A stretch of 64,000 bases of DNA. It comes from Dendrolimus kikuchii. Its lineage: Eukaryota > Arthropoda > Insecta > Lepidoptera > Lasiocampidae. Of the stretch, positions 56,673-64,000 are shown piece after piece (position 1 is the stretch's first letter; each line of letters opens with the position of its first letter). The translations under genes were made by a program, and so were the position numbers. The notes below the pieces were generated by a model. It searched no databases. It saw only the letters and a program-made list of their open reading frames with translations, and was not told where the DNA came from. The stretch covers positions 873,001-937,000 of the forward strand of contig CM034413.1 in the NCBI GenBank assembly GCA_019925095.2. The letters are read 5' to 3'.

Positions 56673-59600
56673 GGGCACCTCAACAGACCCCAGCACGCCT
56701 GAGGGTGGACGGAGAAAGCACAATCTGCGCTTCGTACAAGCGAACTTACAGCGCTCCAAAACTGCAACCCAGGAGCTCCTGCATGAAGCGAACGAGAGAG
56801 GTATCGACGTTGCACTAGTCCAAGAGCCCTATGTAGGCAGGACTGGATGCATGTCTCAATACCCGGGCACTAAAATCATCCAGTGCACTCTCGATCGCAA
56901 AAAACCAGTCAAGGCCGCAGTCATGGTCTTTCGCGACTACCTGGAGGTAATACATGACCCCCAGCTGGTAACGGAGACCGAGGCAGCGGTAAAGCTGGTT
57001 GCAGGCAACTTGCAGATTGGCGTAATCTCAGTCTACTTCGAGGGCAATAACGATATTGAAACCAATATCAGGTCTGCATCAACAATTATAGCTGGTCTTA
57101 AGACAAATAACATCATACTGGGGGGAGACGTCAATGCTTGGAGCTACTGGTGGGGCAGCAATACTGAAGACCACCGCGGCCGGGATTGCGTTGCCTTTTT
57201 AAATGACAGAGGCCTCCATATTCTCAACGAGGGTGATACACCAACCTTTGAAGTCTGCAGGAATGATCGGCTATGCACTAGCATAGTCGACATCACCACA
57301 TGCAGCACGTCCCTGCTGGACCGAATGGATGCCTGGAGAGTGGACCGAGGATTCACCTCGTCGGACCACAATGCGATCACATTCAGTCTGCGCCTAGATG
57401 CTGAGCTTGAACCATTAAGCTCGACAACAACGCGTAGATTCAATGTGTCGCATGCCGACTGGGGGGAATTCGAGACACAATTCGGCATCCAATTATCAGG
57501 GACGGGCATGGACAAAGCGTCCATAGAAGGAATCACCTCTCCTGGGGAGCTGGAGTCCTCTGTCAGTGCCTACTTGCAAGTAATTTACACAGCGTGCGAG
57601 AACACCAGCACAATCAAAAAAGTGGGCACCTATCAGGGCAAGCTAAAACCGCCGTGGTGGACAGATACTCTGCAGCACAAAAAGGCAGAGGTCCTCCGAA
57701 CTAAACGGAGGATAAGAAACGCTGCACCCCATAGGAAGCATGCGGTCTACCTTGAGTACAAAAACACTAAAGAAGACTATGGCCAAGCTGTAATGGAGGC
57801 CCAAACAAGGAGCTGGAAAGAGTTCTGCACAACCCAAGAAAAAGAAAGTATGTGGGACGGAATCTACAGAGTGATCAGGAGAACGACCAGAAGACAGGAC
57901 GACATGCTTCTTAGAGGCGCCGACGGGAAAACCCTAGACCCGGAGGAGTCGTCCAAACTTCTTGCAAACACGTTTTATCCTGATGACTCAGTAGAATCGG
58001 ACACGCCGTCACACACACTACTCAGAGAGTTAGTCGAAAATAAGACCCAGCAGGAGGCACATCTTTCACCAGACGATCCACCCTTCCAGGAAGCAGAACT
58101 GGACTCAGTGCTACAAACACAGAGTCCAAAGAAAGCTCCAGGACCGGATGGATTAACGTCAGATATATGCGCCCGGGCGATAAAAACTGACGGGGGAGTC
58201 TTCCTAGCGATAGCGAATAAATGCTTGTCGCTCAGCTACTTCCCCAAGCAGTGGAAAATCGCTCACGTTATCATCCTGCGTAAGCCTGGGAAAGAGGACT
58301 ACACACACCCTAAGTCCTACAGGCCCATAGGCTTACTCTCTGTTCTTGGAAAAACAGTGGAGAAACTCTTAGTGGGGCGCATACAATACCACATTTACCC
58401 CACGCTCCACACCAAACAGTTTGGCTTCATGCCGCAGCGCGGAACCGAGGACGCCCTCTGTAGCCTCTTAAACCATGTAAGATCTGAAATTGAATCAAAA
58501 CGGATCGTGATCATGGTTTCTTTGGATATAGAGGGTGCTTTCGATAACGCATGGTGGCCGGCGCTAAAACATCAGCTCATCGTCAGAAGGTGTCCGAAAA
58601 ATTTGTTTGACATGGTGAACTCCTACCTACAAGACCGGAAAATCTTGGTCAACTATGCCAGAGCAGTCAGTGAGAGGTCCACAACCAAAGGTTGCGTCCA
58701 AGGATCCATCGGTGGACCAACTTTTTGGAATATCATCCTGGACCCACTACTGCACAAACTTACTGGCATGGGAGTTCACTGTCAAGCATTTGCGGACGAC
58801 GTGGTTCTCACCTTCTCCGATACTACGGTCCAGGCCATGGAAATCTTCATCAATTCGGCCCTGGACACGGTGACGGAATGGGGAAGTCAAAACAAGCTAA
58901 ACTTCGCAGCTCACAAAACCAACGTGATGCTCCTAACGAAGAAGCTTAAGTACGACCAACCAAACCTAACCATGTCCGGGAACAGGCTAAGTCTAGTCTC
59001 CGAGATGAAAATCCTTGGCCTAAACATCGACCGAAACCTCTCCTTTATACCGCATGTGGCGGCTGTTTGTAAAAAGTCTGCGAACATATACAAGCAGCTG
59101 GCGTGCGCGGCAAAGGTGACATGGGGCCTCAACGGAGAAATAGTGAGAACAATATACGTCGCGGTCATAGAGCCCATCGTAATGTACGCTGCAAGTGCGT
59201 GGTATCAGGCGACAAAGCTCCAAACGGTTCGTAACCGTCTGGGAGCACTCCAAAGATGCTTCGCACAAAAAATCTGCAAGGCGTACAGAACGACATCGCT
59301 CACCTCGGTGACAGTCCTCTCAGGGACCCTACCGCTGGACCTCAAAATCCGGGAATCCGCACTACTCTATCAAGCCAAGAAAGGCAAACTAACAGACTTT
59401 CTACCACAAGAAGGTAAACTGGAGACCAGGGTGAATCACCTCGACTTACCTCACCCTGCAGAACTCACAAAAACTGAGTTCGAGCTCCTGGAGAACCTTG
59501 ACTCTGAAACCATAGAATCCCACAATCTCGCCGGCCCGTATATATATACGGACGGCAGCAAAATAGAGGGCAAAGTAGGAGCGGCCCTCACCTGGTGGGA

Positions 59601-62600
59601 TCAGGATAAGGAGACAAGTAACTCCACCTTCAGTCTGCACCCCTTCTGCACTGTGTTCCAGTCGGAACTTTATGCACTCCTCAGGGCGGTGAATATGGCA
59701 AAAGATAGCAGCGAGTTGGAAATTAACATCATGAGCGACTCAAGATCTTCGCTCGAGCTGCTATCTAACCCAAAACCATATCACCCCCTAGCGAAGTCAA
59801 TCCAAGAGGGCATAAAGAAAATCAATGCGGAAGGGAGGAGAGTGCGCTTATTCTGGATCAGAGCCCATACGGGAACAGCTGGAAACGAGCGAGCCGACGA
59901 ACTGGCTAAGCAGGCGGCGCTGGAGAGAAAGGATGCCCCCGACTATGACGAGCTACCCATTTCCTACGTCAAGAAAAAGATCAGAGAGGAGTCTGTCCGC
60001 CTATGGCAGGACAGATATGACTCCTCCAGTACCGGGTCAGTGACTAAAACCTTCTTCCCTAACGTAGCCACAGCGTACCGCGTGGTGAGGAAGGAAAAAC
60101 TGACCCATTTACAAGTACAGATCTTGACGGGACATGGCGCCATGGCGGAATATTTACATCGGTTCAAGCTGAAAAGCAGTCCCGAATGTGAATGTGACCC
60201 CAATGTCAACGAGTCGGTGTGGCACATTGTTCTCGAGTGCCCACGTTTCTCGGCAAAGAGAATGGACTGCGAATCCCAAATTGGTGAGCCACTCACCAAG
60301 GATTCGTTGCACACCATCCTGGCAAACACCGAGGCAAGACCACACCTATTGGCGTTTTTCGACCACCTTATGGCTATAGTCTTCAACAGAAATAGCACAT
60401 TACATAAACAAGTCATAACAGAGACCACACACACACAAGAAGACCCCCCTCAGTCACAATCATCTACCCCACCACCCCCACCGGCGTTGCGCAGACTAAA
60501 TCTGCAATACCATGGTGAGGAGGGAACACCGGGCATACGACTGAGAGGGGTAACATTATTTATGGACTCCAATAAAGAAAAGATAGGCATTGCCTTCTGC
60601 GAAGCCCACGGCCGTAAAAACGTCACCATCTCACCGGGACTGGCAAGCCTCATAAAGGGCAGCACTACCAGAAACATCATGCGCCGCCGCGACTACGACT
60701 CGCTAGCGCAAGCGCAAATAGCCGGCATAGATTGTCGAATAGCGAGAGAGAGGGGGAAGGAGATCCTGCTATTCGACAAAGGCAATAACATCAGCCAATT
60801 TCTAAAAGCCAGGCAAGTGCTGACCGAACTATGGGGAGCTAGTACCGGTAGCCTGCACACCCCGAGGAGAATCAGCTTGGATACCATGGTGGTCGGTTAC
60901 GAAAGGGGACAGGTCAGTGACTACTGGGGAGCCGTACTGGCTTCCGAGTATCACGAGATAGTGGTTTACGAAAACAGGGGTGGAAACCTCAGTTTTCTTA
61001 AACCGTACCAGCCTGGCTCTGACGTACTCAACCCAATCGACCACAGAGGCCGTCAACTACCACAAGAGGACGGCCTAAGTGGATCCGAGCGTCTCCAAAA
61101 GGAACTTGAGGCAGGATGGCAAGAAGCCAAGCAGAAGCCTTTAAAGCCTATCTCAAACATAACTGCCTTAGTTTTCACGGAGCTGGCCACCAGGTCAGCC
61201 CTAAATGAGCCAACAACATCGGCTATAAGCATCTCAACTTTAAAAAACATAACGGTAGGAGATCCTCTCCTATCGAAAAGCATAACCAAACAACAAACTC
61301 TAACCCCACCCGTGAGGGAACCACCAAAGGCAAGATTAAAAGCCGATATGGGGATAGTGGAACCTCCAATCTTACTCACTCCAATGAAACCGAGTGACCA
61401 TTGGGCAAACGCCTTCATCGAGTTTTTAGCAGTCTGTAGAGCAAACATCATCCTCAACAAAAAGGTGGGCCAGTCCATCTTGGACACCTATAAGTTGGGA
61501 ATCGACAGACTGCTTAAAACCAAACTTGAGACCGCAGAGGCAGCCGTGTACGACAACGCCACCTCCACCGTGCTAGCGGGGGAGATGTCGGGGGAATACA
61601 TGGCAGCCTACAACGCCACAGGCGGTCTGGTCATTTTGGACGAGGAGGAGAGGAAGAAAGGAGAGGAAGGGAAACTACGCTTCCTAACCCCCCCAGAGGA
61701 TCCAGTGGTAGTGGTGATGAAGTCCACAAGGATAATGCTAGACGACAGAATCCTGGAAAAAGCTAAAACTTTGACCGAGGAATCTGCCGGAGGCAAACCC
61801 TTCGACGAATGGACCGTCCCCGACATCACCTGGATTAACGGCGTCCCGGGCTGCGGTAAAACAACAGCGATGCTCCGTGGCTTCAACACCAGCGAAGACA
61901 TGGTCATCACAGCCACCAAGAAATCCGCAGAAGAAATACGGGAAAAGCTCCAACCCATCCTAGGCGACGATGCCAAGGCCCGAGTGCGGACTATGGCCTC
62001 TTTCATAGTCAACGGGCTCACATCCACCTTTAGCCCGAAACGTCTCATCGTAGACGAAGCACTAATGAGCCACTTTGGTTCAGTGGTCATGGCAACTCGC
62101 CTAGCCGGAGCGGCTTACCTCACCCTCATGGGTGACATTAATCAAATGCCTTTTATAGATAGGAACGACTTGTTCCCTATGCTGTATCACCGCCCTACTC
62201 CATCGGCGAAGATCACCCGGGAACAGCTTTGTACACACAGAAACCCACAGGACGTAGCGTATGCCATGAGTGACGTATACTCCGGCATATACTCGTCCAA
62301 GAAACAGTCTCGCTCCCTGGAGCTGAAGCCGTATTCGCAGGAAAGCATACCCACAGACCTTGCCAATACTCTCTATCTGACGCACACGCAGTCAGAGAAA
62401 GAGAACCTAATAAAACTAGGTTGTGGCAAGGGCGAAGGGTCTGCAGTCCAAACGATACACGAAGCCCAGGGATTAACATTCGAGACAGTGGTCATTGTGA
62501 GGTCCAAAACCAGAAAAATGGACCTGTACAGAAGCATTCCACATGCGGTCGTGGCAATCTCGCGGCATACGGACAAATGTTACTATTATACATCCGTATG

Positions 62601-62745
62601 CGAAGAGGACGCCACTGCAACCTTCGTCCTCAAAGCACAGAAGGCCACCACCGCGGAGATTAGGGATTACATACTTAAAATGGCGATCCGCATCAGGGAT
62701 AAGACGGTCGTTAATAATCTAATGGAGGCAGAACAATCCCTATAA
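56644..62745 (+). CDS. LINE ORF2: endonuclease-RT-RNase H-helicase polyprotein
   Basis: The open frame has about 2,033 codons; numbering here is from the first ATG (56,851, 1,964 residues). This ATG is unlikely to be the true start. The endonuclease catalytic Asn (QANLQRSK, 56,743) and Glu (VQEPYV, 56,824) lie upstream of it in the same frame. Domains: endonuclease (GGDVNAW D93/N95; SSDHN D172/H173); reverse transcriptase (APGPDG 429-434, catalytic D559 in SLDIEGAFD, GCVQGSIGGP 614-623, FADD 647-650); RNase H (D901, E939, D963, H1006, D1016); CCHC finger C1113-C1115-H1125-C1130; proline linker 1207-1211; unrecognised region 1212-1640; SF1 helicase about 1655-1925 (see separate entry). It should nick target DNA, prime reverse transcription and degrade template RNA. 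R1-type ORF2 usually ends soon after RT/RNase H and the finger, so about 830 residues are extra. The whole frame is uninterrupted, suggesting recent activity. Confidence 0.9.
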   Translation, partial: RGLRSTTVVKGTSTDPSTPEGGRRKHNLRFVQANLQRSKTATQELLHEANERGIDVALVQEPYVGRTGCMSQYPGTKIIQCTLDRKKPVKAAVMVFRDYLEVIHDPQLVTETEAAVKLVAGNLQIGVISVYFEGNNDIETNIRSASTIIAGLKTNNIILGGDVNAWSYWWGSNTEDHRGRDCVAFLNDRGLHILNEGDTPTFEVCRNDRLCTSIVDITTCSTSLLDRMDAWRVDRGFTSSDHNAITFSLRLDAELEPLSSTTTRRFNVSHADWGEFETQFGIQLSGTGMDKASIEGITSPGELESSVSAYLQVIYTACENTSTIKKVGTYQGKLKPPWWTDTLQHKKAEVLRTKRRIRNAAPHRKHAVYLEYKNTKEDYGQAVMEAQTRSWKEFCTTQEKESMWDGIYRVIRRTTRRQDDMLLRGADGKTLDPEESSKLLANTFYPDDSVESDTPSHTLLRELVENKTQQEAHLSPDDPPFQEAELDSVLQTQSPKKAPGPDGLTSDICARAIKTDGGVFLAIANKCLSLSYFPKQWKIAHVIILRKPGKEDYTHPKSYRPIGLLSVLGKTVEKLLVGRIQYHIYPTLHTKQFGFMPQRGTEDALCSLLNHVRSEIESKRIVIMVSLDIEGAFDNAWWPALKHQLIVRRCPKNLFDMVNSYLQDRKILVNYARAVSERSTTKGCVQGSIGGPTFWNIILDPLLHKLTGMGVHCQAFADDVVLTFSDTTVQAMEIFINSALDTVTEWGSQNKLNFAAHKTNVMLLTKKLKYDQPNLTMSGNRLSLVSEMKILGLNIDRNLSFIPHVAAVCKKSANIYKQLACAAKVTWGLNGEIVRTIYVAVIEPIVMYAASAWYQATKLQTVRNRLGALQRCFAQKICKAYRTTSLTSVTVLSGTLPLDLKIRESALLYQAKKGKLTDFLPQEGKLETRVNHLDLPHPAELTKTEFELLENLDSETIESHNLAGPYIYTDGSKIEGKVGAALTWWDQDKETSNSTFSLHPFCTVFQSELYALLRAVNMAKDSSELEINIMSDSRSSLELLSNPKPYHPLAKSIQEGIKKINAEGRRVRLFWIRAHTGTAGNERADELAKQAALERKDAPDYDELPISYVKKKIREESVRLWQDRYDSSSTGSVTKTFFPNVATAYRVVRKEKLTHLQVQILTGHGAMAEYLHRFKLKSSPECECDPNVNESVWHIVLECPRFSAKRMDCESQIGEPLTKDSLHTILANTEARPHLLAFFDHLMAIVFNRNSTLHKQVITETTHTQEDPPQSQSSTPPPPPALRRLNLQYHGEEGTPGIRLRGVTLFMDSNKEKIGIAFCEAHGRKNVTISPGLASLIKGSTTRNIMRRRDYDSLAQAQIAGIDCRIARERGKEILLFDKGNNISQFLKARQVLTELWGASTGSLHTPRRISLDTMVVGYERGQVSDYWGAVLASEYHEIVVYENRGGNLSFLKPYQPGSDVLNPIDHRGRQLPQEDGLSGSERLQKELEAGWQEAKQKPLKPISNITALVFTELATRSALNEPTTSAISISTLKNITVGDPLLSKSITKQQTLTPPVREPPKARLKADMGIVEPPILLTPMKPSDHWANAFIEFLAVCRANIILNKKVGQSILDTYKLGIDRLLKTKLETAEAAVYDNATSTVLAGEMSGEYMAAYNATGGLVILDEEERKKGEEGKLRFLTPPEDPVVVVMKSTRIMLDDRILEKAKTLTEESAGGKPFDEWTVPDITWINGVPGCGKTTAMLRGFNTSEDMVITATKKSAEEIREKLQPILGDDAKARVRTMASFIVNGLTSTFSPKRLIVDEALMSHFGSVVMATRLAGAAYLTLMGDINQMPFIDRNDLFPMLYHRPTPSAKITREQLCTHRNPQDVAYAMSDVYSGIYSSKKQSRSLELKPYSQESIPTDLANTLYLTHTQSEKENLIKLGCGKGEGSAVQTIHEAQGLTFETVVIVRSKTRKMDLYRSIPHAVVAISRHTDKCYYYTSVCEEDATATFVLKAQKATTAEIRDYILKMAIRIRDKTVVNNLMEAEQSL
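61810..62640 (+). other. Superfamily-1 (alphavirus-like) helicase domain within ORF2
   Basis: All main SF1 motifs occur in order. I/Walker A: NGVPGCGKTT (K1670). Ia: VITATKKSAEEI. II/Walker B: LIVDEALMSH (D1735, E1736). III: LMGDINQMPFID (1759-1770). IV-like: QLCTHRNPQDVA (1792-1803). V: TIHEAQGLTF (1868-1877). VI: VVAISRHTD (R1905). The VDEA box, GDxNQxPxID, HEAQGxTF and SRHT are the pattern of helicases of alphavirus-like plant and insect RNA viruses rather than of the Pif1 or Upf1 type, by recollection of those families. Predicted role: NTP-driven unwinding of RNA or RNA-DNA hybrids, with the whole polyprotein, near the insertion site. Key residues are intact. Confidence 0.9.
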
Positions 62746-63461
62746 TCCCCCTACAAATCCCACCCCAAATCATCAATAGCAAAATATCACAACTCACCTA
62801 ACACACACCCCACACACCAGAACAACAAAACACAAATAACACAGAACAACACAAGTCACAAAAGACACTATGACACACAATAAACAAACAGCACACCAAA
62901 ATCACCAACACACAACGAACAAACAAAAATTCCACCCTGACACAAAAATAAATAAAAAACAACAAAATGTATTAGAATAAGCTATTTTTAAGACTACTTG
63001 TAATGTACATTTTAAGGAAAAAAAAAAAAAAAAAACAAAAAAAAAACAAAAAAACAAAAAAAGTAAAGAAAAAAAAAATATACATATCCTAAGAATAGCA
63101 TAATAATATTAGCACCTAAGACTCCACACACGCCAAACACCACACCCACTTTATAACAGCAACACTACACAAGTTAGAATAAGTAATATAATAAGTCCAA
63201 TACATCTATAAACCAATATACAAATAGCAAACAATAATAAAAAAAAAAAATGTCATATAACATAAAATACTTAGAGATTAAGAAATTAATCAATAAGCAC
63301 CACCCGTGTCTATGTCGTCAACTTTAATACAATAATAAAAAAAAGAACAATGTTATCAGCGCAATAAAAAGACACAAACCAATACAACTAATAAACTTCA
63401 AATTAAAAAAGGTACGGAACTTTAGAGTCCGTAGAATTGTCTCATTTAAAAAAAAAAAAAA
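62746..63461 (+). other. LINE 3'UTR and poly(A)
   Basis: A- and C-rich, G-poor. Contains a long internal A-run with scattered C (63,019-63,078) and short CACACA/AACACC phrases. It ends in a hairpin (63,413-63,433) and about 14 A at 63,448-63,461. Confidence 0.8.
63413..63433 (+). promoter_or_regulatory. 3'-terminal hairpin, likely RT recognition site
   Basis: TACGGA and TCCGTA pair as a 6-bp stem; the loop ACTTTAGAG may extend it by CT/AG. Family D copies have the same position and stem with loop ACTCGAG. In LINEs a conserved 3' stem-loop is often what the RT binds. Confidence 0.55.
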
Positions 63462-63590
63462 CCGGCATTAGTGGCCAGGTTCCAGTCTTATTCCTTGAGA
63501 GAGCGACAGCACATTGATAGCAACTTTGGTATTACGAAATGTTTATACGCCATGGGAACTGCTTTCCATCAGTTCAATAAAAAAAAAAAA
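63462..63590 (+). mobile_element. Family B, 5'-truncated, diverged
   Basis: CCGGCATTAGTGGCCAGGTT directly after the LINE poly(A), to CAGTTCAATAAAAAAAAAAA. More diverged than most B copies. Confidence 0.65.
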
Positions 63591-63853
63591 TCTATGAAAA
63601 ACTGTTTCCAAATTTATACACTGTCCACGAAATAACCGAATGCCTGTGTAAAGGTACACTTTTCCGTCGCCGCAAGTGTAATTAATGTGTATTTTGGTGA
63701 TTTCACATCGGTCGAATCTTTTACATTTTGCTTTTAATTGGCAATTTTATCATTAATTAATGTTTTTAGTTAAGTTTTCGTGAAAAAGTATTATTGTATT
63801 TGGTATATAATTGTGGGTACACTATTTCTACGAACTTCCCTCAAATTTTAGAA
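63591..63853. other. No gene seen
   Basis: AT-rich; no supportable feature. Confidence 0.4.
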
Positions 63854-63856
63854 GTA

Positions 63857-64000
63857 CATACATACACATACATAACTTCACGCCAGTTCCCTTGCAGGGT
63901 AGGCACGAACAACAGAGCGCCATTCAGGCTTATTCTTACACACCTCATTTGCTTCTTTGACATTCATAGCTCTTGTCATGCACGCTCTTCTGTTCTTAAG
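63857..64000 (-). mobile_element. Family A copy 16, runs off the window
   Basis: Tail (CATA)n then ACTTCACGCCAGTTCCC; minus strand reads toward KNRRACMTRAMNVKEA. It continues beyond the right edge. Confidence 0.85.

Larger units (their letters stand above)
53141..63461 (+). mobile_element. Full-length R1-clade-like LINE carrying a viral-type SF1 helicase
   Basis: A 10.3-kb unit with 5'UTR, ORF1 (gag-like), ORF2 (endonuclease, RT, RNase H, CCHC, helicase), 3'UTR, terminal hairpin and poly(A). Clade is inferred from ORF2 text such as VSLDIEGAFDNAWWP and ILTGHGAMAEYLHRF, which resemble R1-group elements. The 5' edge is set by interruption of a family A copy and the 3' edge by the end of poly(A). 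No matching TSD was found: the right flank begins CCGGCATTAGTGG (family B), the left flank ends in family A. Base composition (more G+C; A- and C-rich sense strand) contrasts with the AT-rich surroundings. Confidence 0.85.

Noticed and set aside
61608..62090. 160-codon antisense frame opposite the helicase
   Set aside because: Shadow frame; no domain resemblance.

Overview
The window reads as an AT-rich, transposon-dense, gene-poor stretch of an insect genome, most likely a moth or butterfly. The basis is its interspersed repeats: RTE-, CR1/Jockey- and R1-type LINE remnants, Helitron ends finishing in CTAG+T, and a tRNA-like SINE with an (ATT)n tail. I recognise these as typical of Lepidoptera from memory; no database was searched. 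I found no convincing host gene. The only long intact reading frames are the two of one LINE retrotransposon at 53.14-63.46 kb.

Main object: a full-length-looking R1-clade-like non-LTR retrotransposon on the + strand. Its 5'UTR is followed by ORF1 (688 aa: coiled coil, RRM-like region, three zinc knuckles). ORF2 is open for about 2,033 codons and carries an apurinic-type endonuclease, reverse transcriptase, RNase H, a CCHC finger, an unrecognised region of about 430 aa, and a complete superfamily-1 helicase of the kind found in alphavirus-like RNA viruses. The 3'UTR is rich in A and C and ends in a small hairpin and a poly(A) tail. Both frames are uninterrupted. The endonuclease catalytic Asn and Glu lie upstream of the first ATG of ORF2, so ORF2 is probably expressed by a +1 frameshift or non-AUG restart in its 29-nt overlap with ORF1.

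The rest of the window is layered repeats, labelled here by letter. A: 5'-truncated RTE-type LINE 3' ends with an (ATGT)n tail, 16 copies, many with perfect target-site duplications (TSDs). B: about 320-bp poly(A)-tailed repeat with constant ends, about 20 copies. C: tRNA-derived SINE, 5 copies. D: 5'-truncated LINE 3' ends whose terminal hairpin matches that of the helicase LINE, 4 copies with perfect TSDs. E: DNA transposon with long terminal inverted repeats. F: Helitron-like elements. I: SINE-like units with a (TTTC)n tail. J and K: repeats present once interrupted and once uninterrupted. L: decayed LINE tails. There are also four solo LTRs with 4-bp TSDs, two small MITEs, a 75-bp tandem array derived from a decayed coding segment, and a 139-bp satellite.

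Layout. 0-13 kb: A, B, C and E elements, with B inserted into E. 13-16 kb: RTE fragments and the 75-bp array. 17-26 kb: Helitrons, E and A. 26-31 kb: nested B/C/D/I insertions. 31-33 kb: solo LTR and the 139-bp satellite. 34-42 kb: B, LTRs, a long Helitron, D and E. 42-53 kb: A, B, C and D copies and a Jockey remnant. 53-63.5 kb: the helicase LINE. 63.5-64 kb: B and A fragments.
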